From the NCBI GenBank assembly GCA_016584305.1, contig JACEEZ010000005.1:17923-81922 (forward strand): DNA of 64,000 nt. Direction: 5' to 3'. The notes under the pieces are model-generated. The model had not been told where the DNA came from and did no database searches. It saw nothing but the letters and a program-made list of their open reading frames with translations. Numbering within the stretch: the first letter of the stretch is position 1; every line of letters begins with the position of its first letter. Positions 1 through 27,822 of this stretch are shown here, in pieces. Position numbers and translations under genes: made by a program. Source of the DNA: Chionoecetes opilio (taxonomy: Eukaryota; Arthropoda; Malacostraca; Decapoda; Majidae).

Positions 1-1440
1 AATGCGGGCAATAATTCCCATTTAACGGTAAAAATCACACTATTGAGACTATGAATCCATAGGGACCCCCAGCGAGGACAACAAAAAACCAGCATCATAA
101 AAAGAAAGCAGTCTGGACCCCACCAGCCTATGCTTGCTAAACCTTGATTCGCGATCACAGCATCTTGCGGAACTGACAGTCAGTGACTGCGTCCACTGAA
201 GTCACTGAGTCCTGATCCTGGGCCCATACTATAAAGATTTAGGATTTCGTCCTAAACCCGGCGTCCTAAGGTTCGAGGAAAGTCTAAGACGCGTCCTTAA
301 GGACGGCGGCTTTAGGGGACGCAGCGCTGAGCGCTACATTTGAGCAAACGAGTCCAATTTGGATTTCATGAAATCATCACTTTACTAAGAGTCATCAGAG
401 AGGTATAAAAATATCGAAAAAACAACAATGATTAATATTTCTAATGATAATTGCTGAAGACTACAACGATGAATTCATCTATAAGAACTGATATTGTACC
501 AGATATGCATACGTTCCGTTCAAAAGACACAAACATTGACAGTGTCTTCGCTATATCGACGAGGAAAAGATAATATTTTTCACGGACAAGACTTTCATAC
601 ATTGGCCAGCTCTTTCAAGCAAGGAAAATGACTTATGTCTGCGAGCGGAATTTTCCATGCACGAGATGATCGAGCGAAGAAGCAAAGGCAGATGCCTGAC
701 AGGCCATCGCAAACCACATGATCGCCGCGCCGCCTTCCATATGTCGAGAGCGAGTACGTCAAGGATACGGTTTTAATGGACGAGGATCTTCGCGGTAGTT
801 TTCAAAGACACCGACTTTTTTTCATGGCCGACAATAGGTGCTTTTTCTAATTGAAGATAGGGTATTAAGGACGAGAAGTTTCGCGTCGTTTCATGAGACA
901 CGACTATTTGTTCTTGGCCTCCAATAGGTGCTTTTCTAATGAAGTTTTATTTTGCGCAAACCCATAAAAAAAAAGATTAAAAAAATGTATACCTTTTGGT
1001 TAAGGTTAGAGTTAGTTTCTTTAAAACCTATATGTTGGGGCGCTTAGGTTAGGTTTCATAAAACCCTACAGTTAGTTAGGTTCATTAAAACCTATAAGTT
1101 AGGTTAAGTTTCATTTTTTTCATTTTTTTTTTTTGCGCAAAATAAAACTATCTACATTAGAGCAAGCACCTTTGTAGGCCAAGAAAAAAATAGTCGGTGT
1201 CTCTGTAAAACGACCGCGAAACTCTCGCCATTATTACCGGAGATAGTTTTATTTTGCGCAAAACCCAGTTTTTTTAAAAAAAAAAAAAACATTATCACCG
1301 AATATTATGGTACCATTTCCATTAAAAACACGATCTCATCAGAAAAAGCACTAAAAACTTGGACGGGAAAGATTTGTCAGAGTCTTTATAGGGTTTTAAT
1401 GAAACCTATAATGTTAGGCTAAAATATACTTTTGTGGTTA
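1..1440. repeat. Non-coding, repeat-rich AT-biased DNA
   Basis: No gene is visible. Phrases recur several times on both strands: TTTTGCGCAAA next to a GACACCGACTATTT-like motif (around 800-960, 1130-1270 and again 2540-2650), and TTTCATTAAAACCTATAAG linked to TTAGGTTAGGTT (1020-1110, 1390, 2370-2420). These look like decayed copies of short palindromic elements. Confidence 0.5.
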
Positions 1441-1458
1441 AGTTTAGGGTGTTTAAAT

Positions 1459-1940
1459 CTTAAGAACAAAGGCTCCACCTCTATCTTCTAATCCACCTTT
1501 ATAGCCCACAAGCTTGGGGACATGGTGGGAACCGGGGTTTTGGGTGGGGGAGCACACCTAATGGAATATGGGGGGACCCCCACACACAAAAAATCCCTAA
1601 AATAGGGATATTCCCTAGTTCATTGAACTTAGCGGGGAAATATTACCCACGATTAAGTTATGTACTAGGGAAATTTCCCTAGTTTAGGGATTTTTTGGGA
1701 AGCCATATTTCCATTATGAGTGTGTCCTTTTGTGGGGGAGCAAACATATAAGGGAAATATGTCCCCGATAAAGTCCATGAACTAGGAAAATTTCCTCGTG
1801 AAGGATTTTTTTTTGGGGGGGGGGGCCATATTCCTTATGTGTGTGCTCCCCACCCAAAACCCAGGTTTTTTTCTACACCATGTACACCAAGCTTGTGGCC
1901 ATAAGAAAGAAGCTAGGAGATTGAGCCCTTTATTCTAAGG
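1459..1940. mobile_element. Foldback (long inverted repeat) element
   Basis: The left arm (about 1459-1580) and the right arm (about 1815-1940) are imperfect reverse complements over more than 100 bases. Matching landmarks are CCCACAAGCTTGGGGACATGG on the left against the complement of CCATGTACACCAAGCTTGTGG on the right, and GGGTTTTGGGTGGGGGAGCAC against its complement. The core has smaller inverted repeats (TTCCCTAGTT, AAATTTCCCTAG). No reading frame is present, so this is a non-autonomous foldback or MITE. Confidence 0.65.
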
Positions 1941-2000
1941 ATGACAAAACTCATACAGACCTAACCTAGCACCCCTTTCGAGCCCCTTGTCTGTGCACTT

Positions 2001-2031
2001 AACCTAACCTAACCTAACCTAACTAACCTAA
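2001..2031. repeat. Short interstitial TTAGG-type (CCTAA) repeat
   Basis: Five or six CCTAA units, with one shortened unit, match the arthropod telomere repeat TTAGG. A looser TTAGGTTA-rich stretch is at 2658-2705. The tract is far too short to be a telomere. The adjacent AAGGCCCGTGTCACAC resembles a Harbinger-type terminus, but its partner end was not found. Confidence 0.6.
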
Positions 2032-3229
2032 AGGCCCGTGTCACACAGACACTTTTTCCGGCATCTTTTGGTATTTTGCTACCAAAAAGATGCCCGTATT
2101 GGGTGCAAAAATATGCGCCGTTCGTACACGGCGTTTCGGCTACGAGCATCTTCTAATGCATCTTCCGGGACCCGCAACCACAACTAAATTATATAACATC
2201 GCTGAAGATCGCTGGAAATTTATATCGGCCATGTAGACAAAGTAAGGAATCGGCACTCATCTAAAATATAAACAGATGTTTTAAAGACCAGTAAGTATAA
2301 TACTGTAGAGCCTAAAATTTGTGTCAGCTTAGCGTGGAGAACTTGTTTTTAATATTTCCAGGTTAGTTTTGGGTTTCATTAAAACCTAAAAGGTTAGGTT
2401 AGGTTTCATTAAAACCTATAAGACCTTGACTAATTTCTCCCGGCCCAAGTTTTTAAGTGCTTTTTCTGATGGAGTGATACAGTTTTTAATGAAAACGGTT
2501 ACCATACAATTCGGTGATGATTTTTTTTTTTAAACTTTGGGTTTTTTGCGCAAAATAAAAAACCTATCTACATTAGAAGAGCACCTTAGAAGACCAGGAA
2601 AAATAGTCAGAGTGGTACTCTGAAAACGGACCGCGAAGTCATCGTCCATTATTACCAAATTGCTGAGTTAGGTTACGTTAGTTAGGTTAGGTTAGATTTA
2701 GGTTATGTTAAAGTTTGGTTTAGGTTATGTTAAGCTTAGCGGTAGATTTGGATAGGTTATGTTGAGTTATTTAGGTTAAAACAAAAACTAAATTTGTGCG
2801 TGCCGCGATTGTCGGTGGTTGGCACGCCAACTCCTGCGGAATATTTACCGTTTGGTTTTAGGTCATCTCGAGCCTGACATTCTAACCTGTTTCATAGTGC
2901 TAGATTTCTTCATTCTGAGTCTTTTAAACCAATTTCCATGGTCGCAATTGAATAAATAATGATGATAAATATTACTAACTAAAATCCTAGTTCTTTCAAC
3001 CAAAAAACTGTAAGTTAGGTTAGGAGGTGGGGTTGGTATCCATACTCAAAGATAAGGCGGGCGATAAAACTAATCTTAACCGAAGTCTGTACCCGTGGAC
3101 TAGATACAGTGGCCGTACCCATAGACGCCGTTGCTAGAGATATGGCAGCCATATTTTGGTTGTAATTGCCTAGAGAAACTGTACCACCGGGATTTTGCCT
3201 AGATGGCCACTTGAACACTTCACTCTTCT

Positions 3230-3360
3230 AATCGGTTAACGGTCGTTTCGCCCTCATGTAAGCTCGCCCACAAGTCATTTCGCCCAAATCTAGATTTTGT
3301 TCGCCCACATGCAAGAGTCTGTTCGCCCATACTAAAGTTGGTTCGCCCACAAGTAGTATT
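3230..3360. repeat. Repeat with recurring TTCGCCCACA motif
   Basis: Five variants of (G)TTCGCCC followed by ACAAG, ACATGC or ATAC recur at roughly 25-30 base spacing. The interval from 3360 to 3690 is AT-rich with no gene. Confidence 0.4.
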
Positions 3361-3693
3361 CAATACACAACACAAATCATGTAGATAATTTTAATGGCAT
3401 GATTTTAATTGTAAAACATATAAAAATAAGACAATTGAGACTAAAGAAAAACAAAAACATTAAAACTAAAAAAAAAAAAAGATGTCAATTGTAATTGTAA
3501 AAAATATACATTGAGCAATTAAAACTTACTAAGAGAAACATAATAACATTAAAACTTCAGAAAAATCATGTCATTTCTAAAAGATATACATTGAAGAATT
3601 AAAACTCCTAATTTAAATGTCCTAATTTTAATTGTAAAAAAAAATTGAGCAAATTAATGTAGTAATTAAAATGGTTAGTTGCTTACTGGTCCA

Positions 3694-4158
3694 TTATGAT
3701 AGGAACAAGCTTTCAAAAGTTGTAAAGAACCTTTCACCCCTAATGTACTCATCCCATAGACGGAACAATTTACTCTGCTGTTCTTTATACTGTTTCCGTT
3801 ATATCCTTTGAAACCTTTTTTCTGACACCAGCATTATGTATAGCTGTTAATTTAGCCTCTTTGTGAAGAAGGATCACCAGAAGGTAGAACTGGAGGCTGT
3901 ATCTACCTGCTGCACACTTGTTTAGGCGGATGTGCCATCCTTCAATGTCATTATTAGTACGCACAGACATATTGAAAAGCTGTAGAGCTGTGGATCCACG
4001 TTTTTGAAGTGTGCTCTACCGCTGTTCATACTTGGGTGGAGGTGGCTTGGTGAGAAAGACTCAAACATCGGAGCTATTTCCCCCTCCGTCAGAAACGGCA
4101 GGTCCATCAGTTTCCAATCAATCGAAACCACCATTGGAGGGATTGCCTGTTCCTCACC
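3694..4158 (-). pseudogene. C-terminal fragment of a MULE-like transposase gene, frameshifted
   Basis: On the minus strand the sequence reads in pieces: a segment with FKNVDPQLYSF (4134 downward), then VRTNNDIEGWHIRLNK and LQFYLLVILLHKEAKL (3970-3785), then YKEQQSKLFRLWDEYIRGER ending in a stop near 3694. The RTNNDxEGWHxRLN motif followed by an LLHKEA block is typical of MULE-type transposase genes that are abundant in arthropods. At least two frameshifts separate the blocks, so it is dead. The upstream part is interrupted by the TTAA-flanked element at 4159-6064. Confidence 0.6.
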
Positions 4159-4407
4159 TTAAAGTAATCGTCCAGACCCAATTTTTTTTTGCCTAATTAT
4201 GTTGGATGTACATTCAAAACACCTAATCCACCAAAAATAATTGATTTCCAGGCCTTATTTCCGTAAAAACACGACTTTTGTAAAAAGCGCGCGAAAAAAA
4301 AAGTCTTCCCTCCAACAGGGCTACGCATGTTATTGATGACGTCACAAAAGTAACGCTCCAATGTAAACAACACTCGTCTGCCTCTGTGAGACCTGTCGGC
4401 AAATGTT

Positions 4408-4617
4408 ATGATGAGCGATTGTACTTCGGTGTCAGACAGTGAATCTGTCTCTGTGATAGATTTAGAGTACGATGCTCAATCTGAGACCGAACTAAATGAC
4501 GCTATTCGCGTATATGAGGAAAAGGAACCTCAGATTGTGATAGGAGCCCAACCCTATATGTTTGAGCCAGAGTACGAGGTGGATGAACAGGTGTTAGCGG
4601 AGCCTGCTGAGGTTCAA
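4408..4617 (+). pseudogene. Start of a P2X7-C-terminal-like reading frame carried by the TTAA element
   Basis: The unique part of this open frame encodes about 70 acidic, serine-rich residues (MSDCTSVSDSESVSV near the start) with a QPYMFEPEYE motif. Invertebrate transposon-borne proteins annotated as 'P2X purinoceptor 7-like' begin with a Ser/Glu-rich stretch and an I-x-P-Y-M-F/Y-E-P motif, then a cysteine-rich domain. Here the frame runs straight into the CA repeat and reads Thr-His-Tyr repeats to 5430, so the cysteine-rich domain is missing. The first 70 residues are the only meaningful part. Confidence 0.5.
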
Positions 4618-4895
4618 CACTACTACACACACAAACACTTCTACACACACACACACACACAAACACTACTACACACACACAAACACTACTACACACACAC
4701 ATACACTACTACACACACACACAAACACTACTACGCACACACACACAAACACTACTACACACACACACACACACACAAACACTACTACACACATACACAC
4801 ACACACACACAAACACTACTACTACACACACACACACACAAACACTACTACACACACACACACACAAACACTACGTACTACACACACAAACACTA

Positions 4896-4928
<33 letters not shown>

Positions 4929-4943
4929 ACAAACACTACTACT

Positions 4944-4979
<36 letters not shown>

Positions 4980-5182
4980 ACACACACAAACACTACTACA
5001 CACACACACACACTACTACTACACACACACACACTACTACGCACACACACACAACTACTACACACACACACACACTACTACGCACACACACACACACACA
5101 CCACACACACTACTACGCACACACCACACACAAACACTACGCACACACACACACACACACTACTACTACACACACCCACACA

Positions 5183-5221
<39 letters not shown>

Positions 5222-5224
5222 CTA

Positions 5225-5284
<60 letters not shown>

Positions 5285-5830
5285 CTACACACACACAACA
5301 CACACACACACACTACTACCCCACACACACACAAACACTACTACACACATACACAAACACTACTAAAACACAAAAACACTACTACACACACACACAAACA
5401 CTACTACACACACACACACACAAACACTAATACACACACACACAAACACTACTACACACACACAAAACACTACTACACACACACACAAACACTACTACGC
5501 ACACACACACACACACACAAATACTACTACGCCCACATACACACACAAACACTACTACACACACACACACACACAAACTACTACACACACAAAAAAAAAA
5601 CTATTACATACACACACAAACACTACTACACACACACAAACACTACTACACACACACACACAAACACTACTACACACACACACACAAACACTACTACACA
5701 CACACACACACACACAAACACTACTACACACACAAAAACACTACTACACACACACACACACACACACACTACACACACACACACAAACACTACTAAACAC
5801 ACACACAAACACTACTACACACACACACAG
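4618..5830. repeat. Large CA-rich compound repeat array
   Basis: About 1.2 kb of (CA)n blocks are punctuated by AAACACTACTA at short intervals. The array lies wholly inside the TTAA element. The long reading frames predicted over it on both strands are by-products of the dinucleotide repeat. Confidence 0.95.
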
Positions 5831-6064
5831 CAGCGCGGGAAGAGGAGCCTTCCTTTTGTTACGTCACAGAGCCGTGGCGCATCGTCTGCCAGTTGCCAGC
5901 AGCGTTTTCGAAGCTCGGGGAATTTACAGATTTTGATTGCGGATTATTCAAAAACGGCTAACTGGATGCAAAAAGTGACAACATATTGTTGATACACTCG
6001 ATAATGGCTATACTCTAACTACATCAAATCAGGAATGATAAAATGGTCTGGACGATTACTTTAA

Positions 6065-6330
6065 ATGTCTTGCAAAGATGGATCTTCTTCAATTGATGAT
6101 TCAAGCTCCATTGGAGGGATTGCTTGTTCATCATTGTAGGAGCATGAGTACTCCAGCCAATGGGAATCCCGGATTTTACAGCTGCCCAGTAATCTGTTCG
6201 AGATATATCAGTATCACATTTCCTGTGCTGCCACCTGTCGCACTGCACACCTTCCTGTCTTGCCCGTACAGGTGCAACACTTCCAATACAGTTGTCTGGA
6301 CAGTGTGCCATCTTGTCAGGAAGTGAGTGA
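6065..6330 (-). pseudogene. Cysteine/histidine-rich (PHD-like) fragment, probably N-terminal part of the MULE-type gene
   Basis: Minus-strand translation contains CPDNCIGSVAPVRARQEGVQC, then DRWQHRKCDTDISRTDYW, then a short acidic tail ending near the TTAA at 6061. The spaced C-x3-C, C, H and C residues suggest a degenerate PHD or similar zinc finger. It lies in the same orientation as the MULE-like fragment on the other side of the TTAA element. Identity of the whole protein is inferred from memory of arthropod repeats. Confidence 0.45.
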
Positions 6331-6566
6331 ATACTCAAGGCTTTCCTCAATTACAAAACCTACATATGTACCAGCTTTAAACGTTCGTATTCTAATTTTG
6401 AAACAATTTCAGTAACTCTATCAACAAAGGCAGGGTTGTTGTAACCTTATAAAAACGACCTTACTTTCCCTCAGATTGTCTTTCAGCTTAACAATTATAA
6501 TAATTATTATAATAATTAATTTTAATAAAGATAATAATAATGATTATTATTATTAGTAGTAGTAGT

Positions 6567-6569
<3 letters not shown>

Positions 6570-6625
<56 letters not shown>

Positions 6626-7573
6626 CGAAAGTGTGTGTGTGTGTGTGTGTCTGTCTGTCTGTCCGCGATAGGTGCCGCCCCCTGTGGCGGAATCCCATCA
6701 TATGTCACAGTTTTGGAATCAGGTTGACCAGGGGAAGGTTTTAAGCCCACTTACAGGATGATCTGATCACTTTTTTTTTTTTTAGCAGCCTATTAGCGAG
6801 AACTGAAGAAAAAAAAGTGGGTTGCGAGAATTGAGGAAACCTTGATGTAGGGTGATGGGTAATGGGTGTGGGGTGATGGGTGAGTGAATGGGTGGGGGGT
6901 GATGGGTAATGGGTGAGTGAATGGGTGTGTGGTGATGGGTAATGGGTGAGTGAATGGGTGTGTGGTGATGGGTAATGGGTGAGTGAATGGGTGGGGGGTG
7001 ATGGGTAATGGGTGAGTGAATGGGTGTGTGGTGATGGGTAATGGGTGTGTGGTGATGGGTAATGGGTGAGTGAATGGGTGGGGGGTGATGGGTAATGGGT
7101 GAGTGAATGGGTGTGTGGTGATGGGTAATGGGTGAGTGAATGGGTGTGTGGTGATGGGTAATGGGTGAGTGAATGGGTGGGGGGTGATGGGTAATGGGTG
7201 AGTGAATGGGTGGGGGGAATACATACATTTCAGGAAAGTTAGAAGGGGCTATCTGGAGAGTCTGTGTTTGGTGGGCCGAGGTGGTGGGTAATGGGTCTAT
7301 CTGGAGAGTCTGTGTTTGGTGGGCCGAAGGCCCACTAATAGCCCTCCGCAGGATCTAGCCAAAAAGTCCGCGAGGGCGGCTTTGCTTTGAGGAAAGTTAG
7401 AAGGAGCTATGTGAATGGGTTGGCGTTAATACATACATTATACTACATCCATGATTTCAGGAAAGTTAGAAGGGGCTATCTGGAGAGTCTGTGTTTGGTG
7501 GGCCGAAGGCCCACCAATAGCCCTCCGCAGGAGCTAGCCAAAAAGGCCGCCCGGAGGGCTGCTTTGCGGCTAG
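6570..7573 (+). mobile_element. Helentron (Helitron-like) non-autonomous element with 33-bp minisatellite
   Basis: After an AT tract (6570-6622) the element shows AAGCGAAAGTGTGTGTG followed by CTGTCTGTCTGTC, a typical 5' region of non-autonomous Helentrons. Its 3' end has the palindrome GGGCCGAAGGCCC, a GCCGC/GCGGC hairpin and a terminal CTAG at 7570-7573 followed by T. A second copy with the same ends is at about 11757-12373. The 3' module is repeated inside this copy (7230-7385 and 7445-7573). It is homologous to a remnant near 59350. Confidence 0.72.
6850..7215. repeat. 33-bp minisatellite in Helentron
   Basis: About eleven units of a 33-base repeat begin GATGGGTAATGGGTGAGTGA and alternate between endings GGTGTGTGGT and GGTGGGGGGT. 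Because 33 is divisible by three, two minus-strand frames stay open across the array. These are not genes. Confidence 0.92.
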
Positions 7574-7585
7574 TATATATAAATA

Positions 7586-7663
<78 letters not shown>

Positions 7664-7683
7664 TTTCTCTGCAGGATAAGAAC

Positions 7684-23713
<16,030 letters not shown>

Positions 23714-23829
23714 CGGAAGAGTGATGCGCAGGTATTACGTACACCTTGTATACCGTAGTTCGTTTTGTATGCCGTTTTGTAGTGTTGGTAATGACTTTGT
23801 AGACTTTGTACTATCCTTATTATGCAGGA

Positions 23830-23840
23830 TTAATTAAAGG
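23830..23840 (+). terminator. Candidate polyadenylation signal of the Canopy gene
   Basis: ATTAAA occurs at 23833-23838, about 120 bases past the stop codon. No other canonical signal is close by; AATAAA near 24345 is a more distant alternative. Confidence 0.35.
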
Positions 23841-24355
23841 GGTCTTGTAGGGGGAAAAGTAGATTAATTTGCCATCCTCAGCAGTTGTGTCGCATACCTA
23901 AAACAAGACTAGACATTTCATTAAGTGAAATGCATAAATATACTAATTTATGGTCTGAAAATTTGTTTGTTCCTGCCAAAAATAACTTAGTTTTAAAGTT
24001 GTAGATGCTCCTTGCTTGTACCACTTTCTTCTCCTCTACTGAAGTCACCACGTACCAGGACTTGTATTTGAGACTATGTAGATTCCTTAACATTATTCCT
24101 TTTACCTTTACATTTTTTTCCTTTTACACCTTTTTATTTTATCTCTTAAACTTATACAATGGTCATCTTTGTCCTTATTTTCTAATCCAGTTATCATTTT
24201 GAGCATCTTATTAACCCCTTAAAGATGATGTGTTTGCCATATATCTGAGATCTGCCTCAGTTTGTGCTTTGTGCTGCAGGATTCATTATGTAGTATGAGG
24301 AAGCAGTGATTTTGTAGGAGACTCAAAAGCATATCAAGTAAAAACAATAAATCTG

Positions 24356-24690
24356 GGTAGGCGGTAGCAGAGTGGTTAGCGTCACCGGGTGGCGTTCTCG
24401 AAGACCCGAGTTCGATCCCGAGTGAGACCCATAAATCTACTTAAAATATTTTTGCACCGTCGAGTGGCCTAAGAACACCCACATGCCCTGCCCATTAACT
24501 CTACCTTTGATTGTGAGTGCATCGGAGGACACGGGGCGGCATGAGCCTCTAATTACAGGCGTCGCTATAAAAATCCTACCTGCGCCACCAAACGGCGGGG
24601 ACCAACCATCACAGCCCTCAAGTGATCCTCCAGGGCCTGCCATCCCACCCCTAGAGGGCACTGCCTACAGGCGCTATAGGCCAAGATGTA
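24356..24690 (+). mobile_element. tRNA-derived SINE, family 1
   Basis: The head GCGGTAGCAGAGTGGTTAGCG and CCCGAGTTCGATCCCGAGTG are pol III A and B boxes of a tRNA-like 5' end. The body ends TGCCTACAGGCGCTATAGGC. The same head-plus-body unit is present in reverse at 62266-62577, and the head alone with another body at 55570-55774. Confidence 0.82.
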
Positions 24691-24800
24691 AAAAAATTAA
24701 AAGAAAAGGTCAATAATATAAAGAATGAGGAAGACTATATGAGAGAAAAGTAGAGCAAGTGTAGTGGTCAAAATGACCATCTACACCGTTGCCACCATTA

Positions 24801-25768
24801 TGTAGTGCCCACCTTGTGAGTGTACTCTACAGTCCTGGTTACTCTGCTGCCACCACCCACATGTAGTGGGAAAAAAAATATAAATGAATAAAAATAAAAG
24901 ATGTGAGAAAAAGGTAAGTACTGTTTGGATCTAAATAATAATTCGTTAATAAATAATCATAAATATATTATTCCCTTTGCTTGTAATTGGTAATAATTAT
25001 ACATTCACAGGTTATCTTAATATTAAGTCTTCCTTCCCTCCAAACGATACGCACGCGTAATGCTCAAGTCGACATCCTAATATAGTTTACTATCTCTGGT
25101 AACTTCAGTCGCACTGTTACCACTGTAACGATACGCATGCGTAATGCTCAAGTCGTCATCATAATATAGTTTACTATCTCTGGTAACTTCAGTCGCACTG
25201 TTACCACTTTAACGATACGCATGCGTAATGCTCAAGTCGTTATCCTAATATAATGTATACGTAGTCTATCCCACTTCCAAAGTTTCCCTCTCACTTGTTT
25301 CTTCTATTTCCTTCTTTCTCCTTGTCCTCACACGGCTGGCTGTAATATGCTGTAGTTGCCCCCTCTGCTAATTTGTGAGCGCTTGGCCCCCTGGTCCGCC
25401 AACAGCATCCTACCTTGGGACCCTAAGTAATACACTTCATTACTCCTGGTCAACAAAAGGAATCACCAGTAAGTCATATCTACATCTCTATTTAACAAAC
25501 ATTTCATAACATACCTTTACCAAGGGCGAGAATATCACCTCCCCACAGGCGACTTAACTCAATGAACGTCGAGCTGCTTCTGAAAATTATCCTAACCTAG
25601 AGTCCCCGTTCTCACCTCGTTTCGCTACGTGTCTAATTACTACTGGCTTAAAATATAAGCCTAACCAGTGATTCAGGACTGAGGCGTGGAGGAAAATTCC
25701 TCGTTAGCTTATTGATACTTATATGTTATTTCATCTCTTCCCCTATTAATGTAATTTCTCTCGTTACA
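24801..25768 (-). repeat. Solo LTR, related to the Gypsy-type element, minus orientation
   Basis: Read on the minus strand it starts TGTAACGAGAGAAATTACAT and includes TCCTCCACGCCTCAGTCC, like the start of the 16892 LTR. Its other end (TGTAGTGCCC at 24801, with CTGCTGCCACCACCCACA and GTGGGAAAAAAAAT) is the complement of that LTR's 3' end. No internal region is attached. Flanking bases (ATTA versus CAGG) do not form a clear duplication. Confidence 0.7.
25043..25253. repeat. 84-bp tandem repeat inside the solo LTR
   Basis: Units beginning AACGATACGC start at 25043, 25127 and 25211, exactly 84 bases apart; two full units and a partial third. Each includes GCATGCGTAATGCTCAAGTC. Confidence 0.93.
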
Positions 25769-25877
25769 CAGGGATGTATGACAAAGAAGGCTGTGAGTAG
25801 ATTTTATTAAGTAGTCTACGTCTAAAAGGAGAGAAGGGAAGAAAGAGAAACTTTCTTCGCTGTGCATCTCGAAAATG

Positions 25878-26045
25878 TCAGTCAGGATGGCTCAGTGGTA
25901 GCAGTTTGTGTTCCCATTGCAGTTTGTGTGTTTGGATCCCACTCACTGCTTGAGTTTATCCTGGCGTGGTGGCAATGTGTGTCATTAATAACTTCCCTAT
26001 TGGTGTGCGAATTGTCTATATATATATAGAATCCAAATATCTTAT
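25878..26045 (+). mobile_element. tRNA-derived SINE-like element, family 3
   Basis: GTCAGGATGGCTCAGTGGTA resembles an A box, and TTTGGATCCCACTC a degenerate B box. It ends with AATATCTTATCTTG, like the family 2 tail. A damaged counterpart lies at 31190-31360 in the second block. Confidence 0.55.
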
Positions 26046-27367
26046 CTTGAAAATATAATTCAAACTCAAATTAGTCAGTCAGTCATTCATAACTTTCATT
26101 CTAGAAGCCTGGTCATGTATATGAAACAAATAGATCCACAATAACAGAGAAAGATGACTGTGGCTCCTATAGAAGTCCTTATATACCAGAACAGGCTGTA
26201 GACAAAGACATCATGTGCAAGGTGTCGAGTTTTTACTTTCTCTTATTACCTCTAATGTTAGCATCTTTAGTTATTCCAGTATATCTCTATATGAGAAATA
26301 TTGTGGACTCTCCACTTAGCAGTATAGACAATTCATTATGGTAGTTTTTATTCATTTCTAAGAAGGCAAAAGTGCATCAGCGTATCGAAGCTTTAATTGT
26401 ATGTAAGATTCAATCCGACTCCTTGTTATCTTCATAAAATGATACGCCACTGTTTACCTGTGATAAATGTCTCCCTCCAGAGACTATTTTCCTGTCTTGT
26501 AATATCTATTCTTGTATCATCACTCGTTTAGTCTTTTATTTCTTTATTTTGCTTATTTCCATCTTGTAGTCTAGTTGTATAGTTTATGCTTATACCTGTT
26601 CCTTGCAACTACCTTAAATGGGTGACCATCATAAAAGTTTATATTTGCACCTTTTCATGCAACTCTCTCACATTTACCAATCCCTTTAACTTTTGCTAGC
26701 TCTCACTTACGTACTCCAGCAACCTAGCCTCCCATTCAACAGGGGGTTGTCCTCCCGCACCCCCACCATCTACTCCTGTGTATCCTCATCACCACTTAAT
26801 TCATTCATTCCAGGTGTCTTGACCATCTTAGGGTGAGATCATATGAACACATGTGTAACCCTTGTTCACTTAAGAGAGAAAAGATGCAGGATGTAAGCAG
26901 AGATGTAACATCAAAATCCCAGCTGAAGGCTAGTTATCCCTCCCTCCTGTGTGTGTGCGTGTACCCTGGATACAAAGACTAGATATTGTCTACACTACAC
27001 CACGCCATGGAAGGTGGTAAACAGGCGAAAGGTATTATAAAGAAAATATCTGTCAACTCACCCTCACCCATTATTTCCAGGTGTCCAAACCATCTCAGCG
27101 TTTTACCATTTCCACCACTCCACAACCACAACTCAATTCCTCATCCTTACTAGTCGTAGCAAATCCACCATACACATTCTAATTACTCTCACTATCCATT
27201 CCATTCCCACCACATCCTTAAATCTTAGATCTTCCACGACCAGGACACTTTAATATGTCTGTTGGAATTATACTATACTTGAGTGTCTTCTTTGCTACAT
27301 TACTCACTGTCCTTTCTCATGTCACTGTCATGTCAACCAAGGATCCCACTACTTTTTTTCATTGTAA

Positions 27368-27453
<86 letters not shown>

Positions 27454-27455
<2 letters not shown>

Positions 27456-27610
27456 CCGTCAGGGTGGCTCGGTTGGTAGAGCTGCAGGTTCGCGTGTAGC
27501 GTCCCTGCATTCGGTCAGCGGTTCGAGTCCACCAAGTTCGTCCTGGCGTGGTGGCGCTTTGTATAGTCAATAACCTTGTAGTTGGTACTTGCAAAGTGTC
27601 TAGATAGGAT
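27454..27610 (+). mobile_element. tRNA-derived SINE, family 2, copy 1
   Basis: Head GTCAGGGTGGCTCGGTTGGT and B box CAGCGGTTCGAGTCCACC are followed by the body with AATAACCTTGTAGTTGGTAC and AAGTGTCTAGATAGGAT. It sits between two long CT tracts (27369-27451 and 27616-27852). Confidence 0.82.
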
Positions 27611-27635
27611 CAAAGAATCTTTCTCTCTCTCTCTC

Positions 27636-27704
<69 letters not shown>

Positions 27705-27754
27705 TCTCTCTCTCTCTCTCTCCTCTTCTCTCTCTCTTCTCTCTCTCTCTTCTC

Positions 27755-27822
<68 letters not shown>

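Larger units (their letters stand above)
4159..6064 (+). mobile_element. TTAA-flanked DNA transposon (piggyBac- or Kolobok-type) swollen by CA-rich repeat
   Basis: Both ends are directly visible. TTAA (4159-4162) is followed by AGTAATCGTCCAGACC (4163-4178), and its exact reverse complement GGTCTGGACGATTACT (6045-6060) is followed by TTAA (6061-6064). TTAA target duplications are known for piggyBac and Kolobok superfamilies. The element carries the start of a P2X7-like reading frame at 4408, and most of its interior (4618-5830) is a CA/ACTACTACA repeat. No transposase remains. Confidence 0.85.

Noticed and set aside
2001..2031. Telomere
   Set aside because: Only five or six TTAGG-type units, flanked by ordinary repeats and followed by genes.
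4408..5430. 340-residue Thr/His/Tyr-rich protein
   Set aside because: Only the first 70 residues are unique sequence; the rest is a CA microsatellite that happens to lack stops.
6782..7228. 148-residue His/Pro/Ile repeat protein on the minus strand
   Set aside because: It is produced by a 33-bp minisatellite inside a Helentron.
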